From Deltaproteobacteria bacterium (GTDB lineage Bacteria > Desulfobacterota > Binatia > HRBIN30 > JACQVA1), in the NCBI GenBank assembly GCA_016178705.1, contig JACOST010000011.1, positions 62,001-126,000 of the forward strand: a stretch of DNA of 64,000 nucleotides, written 5' to 3'. Positions 8,655-17,385 of this stretch are shown here, piece after piece. Numbering within the stretch: position 1 is the first letter of the stretch; every line of letters starts with the position of its first letter. A program made the translations under genes and the position numbers. A model generated the notes under the pieces. That model did no database searches, was not told where the DNA came from, and saw nothing but the letters and a program-made list of their open reading frames with translations.

Positions 8655-9539
8655 GTGACTGAGCCGACCTATCCCGGCGCCGTCGCGCCCGAGCGCACGG
8701 GCACGTTTGCCTCGCTCGGCGTGCAATTGCGCGCGCTCGAATGGGGCGATCCCCGTGCGACGCCGATCGTGCTGGCGCACGGCATGTGGGATCACGCGCA
8801 CAGCTTCTCGGTGCTCGGTCCATTGCTTGCCGCGCGCTTTCGCGTGATCGCCCTCGACGCTCGTGGCCACGGCGATTCGACCTGGGCGAGTGCGTACACG
8901 TGGCCCACCGATGTGCTCGACATCGTCAACGTGATGCGCGCGCTCGATCAACCGGTGCACCTCGTCGGCCACAGCAAAGGTGGCGGGCAGGTGACCGATG
9001 CGGCCTGCGTCGCGCCCGAGTTGGTTCGCAAAGTGGTCAACATCGACGGCTTCGGTCCGCCGTCTCTGCCAACCGGCGACGATCCGGTCCCACACATGGT
9101 CCAGTTTCTCGACGCGCGTCGTCGCGTCGCCGGGCGCAGTACGTGGCGACCGTACGCAAGTCTCGACGATCTCGTCGAACGTCGCCGGGCGCAAAATCCC
9201 CGGCTGACGCGCGAGTGGCTGCGTTACTTTCTCTTCTTTGGCGCGAGCGAATCGCCCGATGGCTGGCGATGGAAACACGATCCGCAGATGGGCCATGGAT
9301 TCGGTCCGTGGCGACCCGAATGGATCGGCCCGAGTTACGCTGCACTGCAAGCGCCGATGCTCGCCATCGTCGGCTCCGAGAACGATACATGGGGCCCCCT
9401 GCCGGAACCGCTTCTCAGCGAGCGGTTGTCACACGTCAAGCGGCTGGAACGTCGCGTGGTGGCTGGGGCCGGACATTTCGTCCACATCGAGAAGCCGCGC
9501 GAGACCGCCGCGCTGATCCGTGAGTTCTTGGAGTCGTGA
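8655..9539 (+). CDS. Alpha/beta hydrolase (active-site residues present)
   Basis: 294 aa from GTG at 8655; another GTG at 8607 is in frame and would add 16 residues. It is a classical alpha/beta hydrolase: oxyanion segment VLAHGMWDHAHSF, nucleophile elbow LVGHSKGGG with Ser107, acid region VGSENDTWG (Asp about 243) and catalytic His in GAGHFVHIEKP (about 275). The substrate is unknown; esterases, epoxide hydrolase-like enzymes and haloalkane dehalogenase-like enzymes share this outline. The stop overlaps the next start (TGATG), so the following hydrolase-like gene is translated from the same message. Confidence 0.85.
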   Translation: MTEPTYPGAVAPERTGTFASLGVQLRALEWGDPRATPIVLAHGMWDHAHSFSVLGPLLAARFRVIALDARGHGDSTWASAYTWPTDVLDIVNVMRALDQPVHLVGHSKGGGQVTDAACVAPELVRKVVNIDGFGPPSLPTGDDPVPHMVQFLDARRRVAGRSTWRPYASLDDLVERRRAQNPRLTREWLRYFLFFGASESPDGWRWKHDPQMGHGFGPWRPEWIGPSYAALQAPMLAIVGSENDTWGPLPEPLLSERLSHVKRLERRVVAGAGHFVHIEKPRETAALIREFLES

Positions 9540-10168
9540 TGCGCGTCACCCACGGGCGCGTCACGCTCGAACTGCACGAAGTCACGCAGCGCGACGGCCC
9601 AGCGCTGTTGCTGTTGCACGCGCTGTACGAATCGAGTGCGAGCTGGGGCGAAGCACCGGCCGCGTGGCCGGGGCGCGTCTACGCGCTCGACTTCAGTGGG
9701 CACGGCCGTTCCGATTGGCTCGTCGGCGGTGGTTACTATCCGGAGATGTTGGTGGCTGACGCTGACGCGGCACTTGCGCACATCGGCGGCGCCGCGCTCG
9801 CCGGTGCGGGCATCGGCGCCTACGTTGCGACGTTGCTCGCCGGTTCCCGATCCGCGTTAGTGCCAGCGGCGTTGCTGTTGCCAGGCGCCGGACTCGCGGG
9901 CGGCGGCGCACAACCCGACTTCAATCAACCGCGTCAGCCGCTGAGTCCGCCGCCGCACCAAGGCTGCGATCCGATGGTCCACGTGTTGGATCGCGACGCG
10001 CGTCCGCCCGACTACGTCGAGCCGTTCGCGCGCGCCGCGAAGCGGCTGCTGCTGATCGAAGACGGCGCGGCGCGCCCGCCGTGGTGGGAGGCCGCGCGCG
10101 GCGTCACACGTGCGGAGGTCGCGCCCGCCGAATTGTCCGTCGCGTTGGCGCGCCTCGCGGCCGCGTGA
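9539..10168 (+). CDS. Alpha/beta hydrolase-like protein lacking the nucleophile serine
   Basis: 209 aa; ATG at 9539 overlaps the preceding stop by one base. The fold outline is clear (PALLLLHALYESSASW, then YALDFSGHGRSDW), but where the family has GxSxG the sequence reads LAGAGIGAY, so the nucleophile position is Gly91. It is also about 80 residues shorter than its neighbour and the C-terminal His region is not evident. It is therefore probably non-catalytic, perhaps a partner subunit or regulator of the active hydrolase. A decayed paralog is the alternative, but the frame is fully open. Confidence 0.75.
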   Translation: MRVTHGRVTLELHEVTQRDGPALLLLHALYESSASWGEAPAAWPGRVYALDFSGHGRSDWLVGGGYYPEMLVADADAALAHIGGAALAGAGIGAYVATLLAGSRSALVPAALLLPGAGLAGGGAQPDFNQPRQPLSPPPHQGCDPMVHVLDRDARPPDYVEPFARAAKRLLLIEDGAARPPWWEAARGVTRAEVAPAELSVALARLAAA

Positions 10169-10241
10169 GCCGCGCGGTGTGGCGGTGCGCGCTGGTTCGG
10201 CGCGCCGCAGTTTGAACCGAACCTTGCGCGCGCCGGAATCG

Positions 10242-10272
10242 TCATTGCGAGAAGCGTCGCGACGAAGCAACC
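10242..10272. repeat. Fragment of a GTCATTGCGAG-type dispersed repeat
   Basis: Reads GTCATTGCGAGAAGCGTCGC then GACGAAGCAACCT, matching a palindromic repeat common in environmental deltaproteobacterial genomes (one half carries GTCATTGCGAG, the other GACGAAGCAATCT). Noncoding, in the gap after the hydrolase pair. Confidence 0.5.
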
Positions 10273-10307
10273 TAGCCCCGTTGTGACAATAGATCGGTGG
10301 GCGAATC

Positions 10308-10381
10308 TGGGAGGGCGAGCCTTCCGGCGAGCCGCCGGTGCGGCGATGGTGCGGCGGCTCGGCGGGAGCCTCGCCCTCCCA
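10308..10381. repeat. Large GC-rich hairpin
   Basis: A near-perfect inverted repeat: the left arm GGGAGGGCGAGCCTTCCG and GCGAGCCGCCG pairs with CGGCGGCTCG and GCGGGAGCCTCGCCCTCCC, with a loop of about 14 nt. It may end transcription of the hydrolase pair; it also resembles a dispersed element. The 289-bp gap at 10169-10457 holds only this hairpin and the repeat before it. Confidence 0.7.
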
Positions 10382-10457
10382 TTGTGCTTGTGTCGCCGTC
10401 TATCAATGACCGGTTCAGTACCTTGCCCTTCGCGGCGCGCGCGTCTACACAGCGCCG

Positions 10458-11774
10458 ATGCGCCCCAAGAGTCCGAGGGTCATCACCGATGCCGAGGCGG
10501 CGCACGTCGCGCGGCGGTTTCCGTCGTACCGCGACCTCGTTGATGATGCGCTCTTCCATCCGGCGTGGGGCTACTACAGCACCGGCCAAGTGCGCTTCGG
10601 CGAAGGCGGACACTTCGATACGTTCCCGATCGCGCTGGCTCCGCTGTTCGGACAGATGGTGTCCGCATACGCCTTCCGTCGCTGGCGCGCGCTGGGTGAA
10701 CCGGCGGCGTTCGAGATCTGCGAGCTGGGCGCGGGCAACGGGCAACTGTGCCTCGACGTGCTGGTGGCCGCCAACGAGCGCGCGGTGCGGCGCGGTGATG
10801 CCTGGCTCCGCTTCGCCGAGGCGCTGCGCTATCGCATCATCGAGCGGAGCCCGGCGCTGATCGCGCGCCAGCGGCAACAGCTCGGACCGCTCGCCGCACG
10901 CGTGACCTGGACGCGTGGCGATCTCACCAAGCGCGCCGCTCGCGGCGCGCCGTTTGCCTCGCACGGAGTGGTCTTCGCCAACGAAGTCCTCGATTGTCTC
11001 GCGCACCACAAGGTCGTTCCGGGTGCGAATGGCCAGCCGGGGGTGGTCTTCGTTGTGCCGCAACTGCGCGGGCGGGCGATTCCGCACGCCGACCTTGCCG
11101 CGGTGCTCAGCGACGACCGCCGCCGCCGACACGTGACGTATGAAGAAGTGATCGTGCCGGTGGAGCGAGTACCCGGGCTGCGGCCGTTCCTCCGCCGTCA
11201 CTATCCGGAGTTCTTTGCTCCCGGAAAATTCGCGCCGTACTTCGCGTGTCCGGCCATCGAGCCGCTGCTGCGCAACACCGCGCGCCTCTACGACACCGCC
11301 GATGCGCTCTGGATCGACTATGGGCATCTGCGCGCGTTTCATCTCACCACCGCCGAACGGCAGCGAGTGTTCGCTGGGCCGCCGCGCTCGGGGGCAACGA
11401 TCTATCGCGATCCGGGCCACGACGACATCACCTTCATGGTCGACTTTTCCGTCGTTGGCACTGCCGCCGAGCAGGCGGGTCTGGCAGTGGAATTCTACGG
11501 TGGACAAGGCGAGCTGGCCCGCCGCAGCGGCGTGCGGCTCGACGCGCGTGCGCGCGAGCTGATTGTTCGCTACCGCACGCTGGGCTGGATGTTGGCGGTG
11601 ATCGGCGTCGGACCAGAGCGTGCGTGGCAGCACACCGGCCTCACGTGGAATAAGGCGGCCGGGCGTGGTGGGCGGGTGCGCGACGACGTGCGCCGCGGCA
11701 TCGAGGAGTTCCTCGGCCGGCGCCGGACGACGTTCAAACTGATGATCTTGCGCCGCGCCGCCGCAGCAGGATGA
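10458..11774 (+). CDS. SAM-dependent methyltransferase, NDUFAF7/PF02636 type
   Basis: 438 aa. The N-terminus has the family signature HPAWGYYSTGQVRFGEGGHFDT and the SAM-binding loop EICELGAGNGQL at about residues 89-100, followed by SHGVVFANEVLDCLAHHKV. These are the hallmarks of the family that includes mitochondrial NDUFAF7, an arginine methyltransferase of complex I assembly. Bacterial members are SAM methyltransferases whose targets are mostly unknown. The length and order of motifs are normal, and the gene stands alone. Confidence 0.88.
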   Translation: MRPKSPRVITDAEAAHVARRFPSYRDLVDDALFHPAWGYYSTGQVRFGEGGHFDTFPIALAPLFGQMVSAYAFRRWRALGEPAAFEICELGAGNGQLCLDVLVAANERAVRRGDAWLRFAEALRYRIIERSPALIARQRQQLGPLAARVTWTRGDLTKRAARGAPFASHGVVFANEVLDCLAHHKVVPGANGQPGVVFVVPQLRGRAIPHADLAAVLSDDRRRRHVTYEEVIVPVERVPGLRPFLRRHYPEFFAPGKFAPYFACPAIEPLLRNTARLYDTADALWIDYGHLRAFHLTTAERQRVFAGPPRSGATIYRDPGHDDITFMVDFSVVGTAAEQAGLAVEFYGGQGELARRSGVRLDARARELIVRYRTLGWMLAVIGVGPERAWQHTGLTWNKAAGRGGRVRDDVRRGIEEFLGRRRTTFKLMILRRAAAAG

Positions 11775-11804
11775 AGTGCTACGCCACTGCGGAGTGAGCG
11801 GACA

Positions 11805-12818
11805 CTACACGGTAGGCGCGTAGCCTTCGAGTCGGCACACGTCGAGGTTGGTATTGATCGCGTGGAGCAACTCGAGCGCGCTCGTACGCACGCGCTGCAA
11901 GACGTTGGTTTGCTCCGCCGACAGCGGACCGAACTCGTGATCGAGCATGAGATCGTTGTAGCCGATGATGGCGGTGAGCGGCGTGCGCAGTTCGTGCGAG
12001 GTGGTGGTCGCAAACTCCAAGCCCGCCCGCTGGGTCTGATGGAGTTCCGCCATCAGGCGCGCGTTCTCGCGCGCGAGCGACGCCGGCTCGAAGGTGCGCA
12101 GTGCCGTCGCCGTTTCGGCGGTCAGGCAGCTCGGATCGAGGGTGCGATTCACCAGCTCTAGCAGTTCGCGTGAACCTTGATCGATGCGCCGAAGGGTATC
12201 GACCTGGGCCGACGCGAGAGTCCCAAAGGCGCCATCGAGGAGCAGATCGTTGTAGCCAATGATCACGTTGAGCGGCGTCCGCAGTTCGTACGACAGATTC
12301 GCAAGCAGGTCATACTTGCGCTGATTGCCGCGTTCGAGCTCCGCCACCAAGCGAGCATTCTCCAGCGCGATGGCCGGCAGGCGGATGACAAACCAAGCGC
12401 CGGCGTCGTGGCTCGTGTCGAGCACCAGCTCGCCACCGTGTGCCGCGACGATGGCCTGCGACGCAGCGATCCCCGGACCATTTTGCGCGAGCGCTTCCTC
12501 GCTGCCCAAGCGCGGGCCATTGTCACCGATGGTGAGTTCGATCCAATCGCCGTCGGCACTGGTGCGGCAGACGATGAGGTCGCCGTCGCGCGTGTGCTTC
12601 ACCGCGGTGCGCAGCAGGTTGGCGAGCCCGCGCTCCAATTGCGGTGCGTCGATCCATGTTAGCGGTAACGTCGGATCGAGATCGAGTCCCGAGCCGAGGC
12701 GCTTGAGCGTGAACGCCGGCTGATAGAGTTCAATCAGATCCAGCACCACACGATTGAGCGAGGTGAACTGGGGCAGGACACGAACAGCCGACGCGACATT
12801 CTCCATAGGTTCCGCCAC
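11805..12818 (-). CDS. Histidine kinase-like protein with reversed domain order
   Basis: 337 aa from GTG at 12818 (GGAG just upstream); an ATG at 12806 is possible. The order is unusual. An HATPase_c-like domain comes first (about 20-147), with an N-box-like NLLRTAVKHT, a G1-like GDNGPRLG and a G2-like GPGIAASQAIVAAHGGE. Then follow two HisKA-like helical hairpins. The first reads LSYELRTPLN with Tyr177 where the phospho-accepting His should be; the second reads SHELRTPLT with His275 intact. There are no membrane segments and no sensor domain. The second N-box Asn is replaced (RTA), so ATP hydrolysis or binding may be weakened. It is probably a cytosolic two-component protein; no response regulator gene is adjacent. 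Confidence 0.75.
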   Translation of the reverse strand: MAEPMENVASAVRVLPQFTSLNRVVLDLIELYQPAFTLKRLGSGLDLDPTLPLTWIDAPQLERGLANLLRTAVKHTRDGDLIVCRTSADGDWIELTIGDNGPRLGSEEALAQNGPGIAASQAIVAAHGGELVLDTSHDAGAWFVIRLPAIALENARLVAELERGNQRKYDLLANLSYELRTPLNVIIGYNDLLLDGAFGTLASAQVDTLRRIDQGSRELLELVNRTLDPSCLTAETATALRTFEPASLARENARLMAELHQTQRAGLEFATTTSHELRTPLTAIIGYNDLMLDHEFGPLSAEQTNVLQRVRTSALELLHAINTNLDVCRLEGYAPTV

Positions 12819-13042
12819 CTAGCTCCGGTCCTCGGCGAAGGTCCAAGGAGCATGCCACGCGGCGTTGCAGTTGCCCCACTGTGCGATCGCGATTGCAGCA
12901 TGCCGACGACTGAATAAGATTCAGACAATAGCGAGAATCTTGCCGCCAACCTGCTCAAGCAGGTGCTATGGCGTCGCGCGCGCTTGCCCGGCGCGCAGTG
13001 GTGTGTGAAGTGGGAACACGTTGGCGATGAGCAGACGATGAA

Positions 13043-14341
13043 ATGGTGATGCGTCAAGAGAATGAACTCGCGCCGACAGAGGGTGAGCCCGCGCCGACGG
13101 ACACCGACGCCGCGTTGCGCGCGCGGCGGACGTTGACGGCGTGCCTGTGGGTGCTCGCCTACCAGGGCTTCACCACCACCATCAACGGCGTCGGCGCGCC
13201 GTGGATCGCCACCAGCTTCGAGTTGGATCAATCGGGGATCGCCGCACTGTTCGCGCGGATCTCGCTGTCGGCGATCGGCAGCCTGCTGTTGTCGCGCCTC
13301 GCCGATCGTGTCGGGCGCCGGCGCGTCGTGCTCGGCTGCCTGACGGCCACGCCGCTCTGTGCGCTGGGTGCCGCGCTGTCGACACGTCTGACGCTGTTCG
13401 CGCTGTGGGAGATTCTGTTGTTCGCTTTCATCGGGGCAACGATGGCCGGAGCGATCGTGATGTTGGCGGAGGAGTTGCCGATCGCACAGCGCGCGAAAGG
13501 CCAGGGCTACGGCGGGATCGCGATGGGATTGGGCAGCGGCGTGTGTGTGATCGTGATGCCGCTGCTCGTCGATGCCGGCTGGTCGTGGCGGTGGTTGCTG
13601 GTGATCGCCGCGGCCGGACTGCTCGGCGTCCCGTTCGTCGCGCGTACGCTGCCCGAGAGTCAACGCTGGCAGCGCGCGGCGGCGAGTGGCGCAACCCAGC
13701 GCGTCGGCTTCTCCGCGGTCCTTGGCGTGGTGCACCGCCGTCGCACTCTGCCGATGCTGCTGTGCGTCTTCCTCGGGACGCTCTCGGGCGCGGCGGCGAT
13801 GAGCTGGACGTATTTCCACGCGGTCTCGGTCGTCGGCTTGTCGGCCGACGCCGCGAGCATGATGGTGATCATTGCCGGTGGCATCGGCATGATCGGGTTT
13901 CCGCTCGGCGCGTGGACCTGTGAGCGGCTCGGCCGCGTGCCGACCGTGGTTGGATCGAGCGGACTGGTCGCGCTCGGTACGTTGTGGTTCTACTGGGGCC
14001 CGCCGGCGTGGGTGACGTGGCCGGCGTGGTGGCTCGGCGCCGCCTACTGCGGCTTTTCCATTGGGGTGAACGCAGCGACGGTTGGCGGCAACTCGGCCGC
14101 CACCGAGCTGTTCCCGACCGCGCTGCGCGGCACCATGATCGGTTGGTTCGCGCTGATCAACGCGCTCGCCACGGTGAGCGCCCAGGGCGCCATCGCACTG
14201 CTGGCTGCCCCGCTCGGCGGACTCTCGATAGTCGTCGGCTATCTCGGCGTGTTGGCGATTCCGAATGCGATCCTCTTCGGTCTGTTCATCGACGAAACCC
14301 GCGGCCTCTCGCTCGAAGCCGCGGCGCGGGAACACGCGTAA
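13043..14341 (+). CDS. MFS transporter
   Basis: 432 aa with twelve predicted membrane helices. The loop between helices 2 and 3 carries the MFS motif as RLADRVGRRRVVLG, and a similar GAWTCERLGRVPTVVG follows in the second half. The N-terminal 28 residues are hydrophilic and acidic. The helix-5 region (GLGSGVCVIVMP) is of the metabolite/H+ symporter type rather than the multidrug type. The substrate is unknown. The carboxylesterase starts 50 bp downstream on the same strand, so uptake of an ester or release of its hydrolysis product is a reasonable link. Confidence 0.87.
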   Translation: MVMRQENELAPTEGEPAPTDTDAALRARRTLTACLWVLAYQGFTTTINGVGAPWIATSFELDQSGIAALFARISLSAIGSLLLSRLADRVGRRRVVLGCLTATPLCALGAALSTRLTLFALWEILLFAFIGATMAGAIVMLAEELPIAQRAKGQGYGGIAMGLGSGVCVIVMPLLVDAGWSWRWLLVIAAAGLLGVPFVARTLPESQRWQRAAASGATQRVGFSAVLGVVHRRRTLPMLLCVFLGTLSGAAAMSWTYFHAVSVVGLSADAASMMVIIAGGIGMIGFPLGAWTCERLGRVPTVVGSSGLVALGTLWFYWGPPAWVTWPAWWLGAAYCGFSIGVNAATVGGNSAATELFPTALRGTMIGWFALINALATVSAQGAIALLAAPLGGLSIVVGYLGVLAIPNAILFGLFIDETRGLSLEAAAREHA

Positions 14342-14391
14342 CTTGCCTGTCGCAACATATCAGGGGTAAGTCAGGAACATTGGAGGCCATC

Positions 14392-15939
14392 ATGGGAGCT
14401 ACGGTTGAGACGAGTTACGGCAAACTGCAAGGCTTTGATGAGAGCGGCATCCGCGTGTTCCGCGGCATTCCGTACGCGCTGCCACCGATAGGTGCACGCC
14501 GGTTTCGTGCGCCGCAGCGGCCGCTGCCGTGGGCGGGCGTGCGCGCGGCACACGACTTCGGACCCGCCGCGCAGCAGAACCCGAACGCGCTCGGTCCGCT
14601 GGGCTTCGATATCGGACCGATGGACGAAGATTGTCTGTCCCTCAACGTCTGGACGCCGGCGTGCGACGGCGCCCGTCGGCCGGTGCTGGTGTGGATCCAC
14701 GGTGGGGCATTCATCCTCGGCGCCGGATCGCAAGCGCTCTACGACGGCGCGACGCTTGCGCGCCGCGGCGACGTGGTCGTTGTCACCATCAACTACCGTC
14801 TCGGTGCCTTCGGCCTTCTCGATCTGTCCGACGCAGGCGTTGGCGCCGCGGGCGTCGGCGACACCAACGTGGGGATGCGTGACCAGATCGCAGCGCTCGA
14901 ATGGGTGCGCGACGAGATCGCGGCGTTCGGCGGCGATCCCGACAGCGTCACGATCTTCGGCGAGTCGGCCGGCTCGATCAGCGTGGCGACGCTGCTCGGC
15001 ACGCCCCGCGCCCAGGGTTTGTTTCACCGCGCGATTCTCCAGAGCGGCGCCGCTAACTTCGCTGGCTCGCGCCCACAAGCCGCGCGCGTGACAGCCGCGT
15101 TCCTCAAGGAGATGAGCTTGACGCCAGGCGAGACCGCCAAACTGCGCGAAGCCCCGCCGGCGCAGTTGCTCGAAGCGCAGCAGCGCGTGTATCTCACCAT
15201 GCAGGGGCAAGTGCGCGGCTTGCCGTTCGCACCCGTGGTCGACGGCGACTTACTGCCGCAACATCCATTTGAAGCCATCCGCGCCGGGCTGGTGAAGGAT
15301 GTGCCCGTGCTGGTCGGCAGCAACGTGGACGAGCTGAAGCTGTTCGTGGTGATGGATCCCGAAGCGCGCTCGCTCGATGAGGCGGCGTTGCTCAAGCGCT
15401 GCGAACACAACAGCCCGGGTGCGGATGCCAACGGCGTTAGCCATGGGCGGCGCGCGATCGACACCTATCGTCGCGCGCGCGCGGCTCGCGGCGCCGCCAC
15501 GACGCCATCGGAGTTGTGGTTCGCGATCGAATCCGACCGCGTGTTTCGCTACCCCGCGATGCGGTTGGCCGCCGCCCAACGCGCGCATCAGCTGCACACC
15601 TACGCGTATCTCTTCTCCTGGCCGTCGCCGTTCATGGAAGGCATGCTGGGCGCGTGTCACGCGCTCGAACTGCCGTTCGTCTTCGGGACGTTCAACGATC
15701 CGATGATCGGCCAATTTGCCGGCGGCGGCGCGGCGGCGAACGGGTTGGCGGAACGCATTCAGGACGCCTGGCTCGCCTTCGCGCGCACCGGCAATCCGGC
15801 CTGCGCCCGCACTGGCGAGTGGCCGGCATACGACGCGGCGCGCCGCACGACCATGATTCTCGATGCCGACAGCCGCGTCGAGCATGCCCCGTTGGAAGAC
15901 GAACGACGCTTCTGGGAGTTCTGGGACGCGATGGCGTAA
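14392..15939 (+). CDS. Type B carboxylesterase
   Basis: 515 aa; ATG at 14392 after TGGAGG. It matches the carboxylesterase/cholinesterase family: N-terminal GIRVFRGIPYALPPIGARRF, the EDCLSLNVW motif, oxyanion hole GGAFILGAG, nucleophile elbow GESAGSIS with Ser192, the acid region SNVDELKLF, and catalytic His in ACHALELPFVFG. It hydrolyses carboxylic esters of alcohols. There is no signal peptide, so the enzyme is cytosolic. It probably forms a transcription unit with the MFS gene. Confidence 0.93.
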   Translation: MGATVETSYGKLQGFDESGIRVFRGIPYALPPIGARRFRAPQRPLPWAGVRAAHDFGPAAQQNPNALGPLGFDIGPMDEDCLSLNVWTPACDGARRPVLVWIHGGAFILGAGSQALYDGATLARRGDVVVVTINYRLGAFGLLDLSDAGVGAAGVGDTNVGMRDQIAALEWVRDEIAAFGGDPDSVTIFGESAGSISVATLLGTPRAQGLFHRAILQSGAANFAGSRPQAARVTAAFLKEMSLTPGETAKLREAPPAQLLEAQQRVYLTMQGQVRGLPFAPVVDGDLLPQHPFEAIRAGLVKDVPVLVGSNVDELKLFVVMDPEARSLDEAALLKRCEHNSPGADANGVSHGRRAIDTYRRARAARGAATTPSELWFAIESDRVFRYPAMRLAAAQRAHQLHTYAYLFSWPSPFMEGMLGACHALELPFVFGTFNDPMIGQFAGGGAAANGLAERIQDAWLAFARTGNPACARTGEWPAYDAARRTTMILDADSRVEHAPLEDERRFWEFWDAMA

Positions 15940-15954
15940 GTCATCCCTCCACCC

Positions 15955-16000
15955 CGGATGAATGGAACCGCCGATGGACGCCGATGCTCGCCGATCAGAG
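15955..16000. repeat. Fragment of a GATGAACGCCGATG-type repeat
   Basis: Short direct repeats of the form GCCGATGGACGCCGATG lie after the esterase stop. The same words recur at 18370-18395 (ACAGATGGACGCCGATGG). They belong to a common intergenic repeat of the CAGATGAACGCAGATG kind. Confidence 0.4.
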
Positions 16001-16100
16001 CTTTCCGCAAGAACGTTAGGGATCCGTAGGGTTCACCGAACTGTCTGTCGCGATAGCGCGATGAATCGCGAAGAACTCCGTATCGGCGTGTATTGAGGCG

Positions 16101-16862
16101 ATGTCCCTCCGCGTCTACGCATTCACGTGCGGTTGGCTCACCGGGCCGTTTGGAAATTTTCTCGTCGGCGAGTCGGGATCGATCCGCGTTCCGATTCCCT
16201 GCTTTCTCATCGAGCACCCGCACGGTCGAGTCCTGTTCGACAGCGGCCTGCATCGCGACATGCAAACCGACGCGGCCCGGCGACTCGGCCGGTTGGCGAA
16301 ATTGTTCACGGCCGAGTTCAACGCGGGCGAAGATGTGGCCGCACGATTGGCGGCGCTCGACATCGATGCGACGAACGTGCGCTATCTCATCAACTCGCAC
16401 CTGCACTTCGATCACAGCGGCGGCAACAGCGCGATCCCGAATGCCCAGCTCGTGGTGCAGCGACGCGAGTGGGAGGCCGGGCGCGATCCCGATTTGATGC
16501 GCGCGAACGCGTACAACCCGAAGGACTACGACCACGGCCACGACGTCCTCGCGGTCGACGGCGAGCACGACCTGTTCGGCGACGGCCGCGTCGTCTGCAT
16601 TCCGACCTACGGCCATACCCCCGGGCATCAGTCGCTGCGGGTCCGACTCGACCGCAGCGAAATCGTTCTGACCGGCGACGCCTGCTACCTGCGCCGCACG
16701 CTGGAGCAGTTGCATTTGCCGGCGGTCGTTCACGACGAAGCCGCGATGCGCGCCTCGCTCTTGCGTCTGCGCGCGCTCCGCGACGCCGGCGCGCAGATCA
16801 TCTTCGGCCACGATCCCGAGTTCTGGGCGAACGTGCCGCAGGCACCCGCTACGATCGGATGA
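16101..16862 (+). CDS. MBL-fold hydrolase, N-acyl homoserine lactonase-like
   Basis: 253 aa. The zinc motif is SHLHFDHSGG (His100, His102, Asp104, His105), followed by the later ligands in YGHTPGHQS and LTGDACY. The N-terminal TCGWLTGPFGNFLVGESG and the open loop layout resemble AHL lactonases of the AiiA/AttM group and related lactonases. The family opens lactone rings; quorum quenching is possible, but a general lactonase is equally consistent. No LuxI or LuxR gene is nearby. Confidence 0.85.
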   Translation: MSLRVYAFTCGWLTGPFGNFLVGESGSIRVPIPCFLIEHPHGRVLFDSGLHRDMQTDAARRLGRLAKLFTAEFNAGEDVAARLAALDIDATNVRYLINSHLHFDHSGGNSAIPNAQLVVQRREWEAGRDPDLMRANAYNPKDYDHGHDVLAVDGEHDLFGDGRVVCIPTYGHTPGHQSLRVRLDRSEIVLTGDACYLRRTLEQLHLPAVVHDEAAMRASLLRLRALRDAGAQIIFGHDPEFWANVPQAPATIG

Positions 16863-16890
16863 CGCTTCCTCGCGGCGCGGGATAACGGAG

Positions 16891-17298
16891 ATGTACTTCT
16901 GGAATTCCCAAGCCCTGGCTCGGCAGCTCAAGACCGGGAGCCTCTCACAACGTGAGCGAGTCAAGTATCTGGTAGCAACCCTATTGGTAGTGACGATTGC
17001 GACTTACGTTCGCTCCTGGTCGTCGTACCGGATTGCGGTGAGCGAAACACTTGTTGCGATGGTGGCGACAGTCCTTGGCGTCTGGATATGTTTCTCTGCC
17101 AACGAACAAGGCGACGGCAAGGATTTCACGGATCGGTTCATTTGCTTGGGATGGACGACCTCGATTCGAGTTGGTCTGGCATTCGTCGCCACGCGCTGGC
17201 TGTGCACGCACCTCGTACCGTTGGCGTTCGGAGATGCTTTTCACATTCGCGACGAGTATCGGGGCATATTCAATCTCGGAGAGGGTCTCCTAATTTGA
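16891..17298 (+). CDS. Hypothetical membrane protein
   Basis: 135 aa; ATG at 16891 preceded directly by ACGGAG. Hydrophobic segments lie at about 26-43, 50-70 and 88-112, with a charged region between the second and third. I recognise no family. It starts 28 bp after the lactonase stop and may be cotranscribed. Codon use is somewhat less GC-rich at third positions than its neighbours, which could mean later acquisition. Confidence 0.55.
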   Translation: MYFWNSQALARQLKTGSLSQRERVKYLVATLLVVTIATYVRSWSSYRIAVSETLVAMVATVLGVWICFSANEQGDGKDFTDRFICLGWTTSIRVGLAFVATRWLCTHLVPLAFGDAFHIRDEYRGIFNLGEGLLI

Positions 17299-17385
17299 GG
17301 GGATATTCTGCTGGAGACTCTGGTTGCGAATCCGCTTCGTGGCCCGGGTGGGTCAGGAGGTGTCGAGCATCCACGGGGGCAGACC

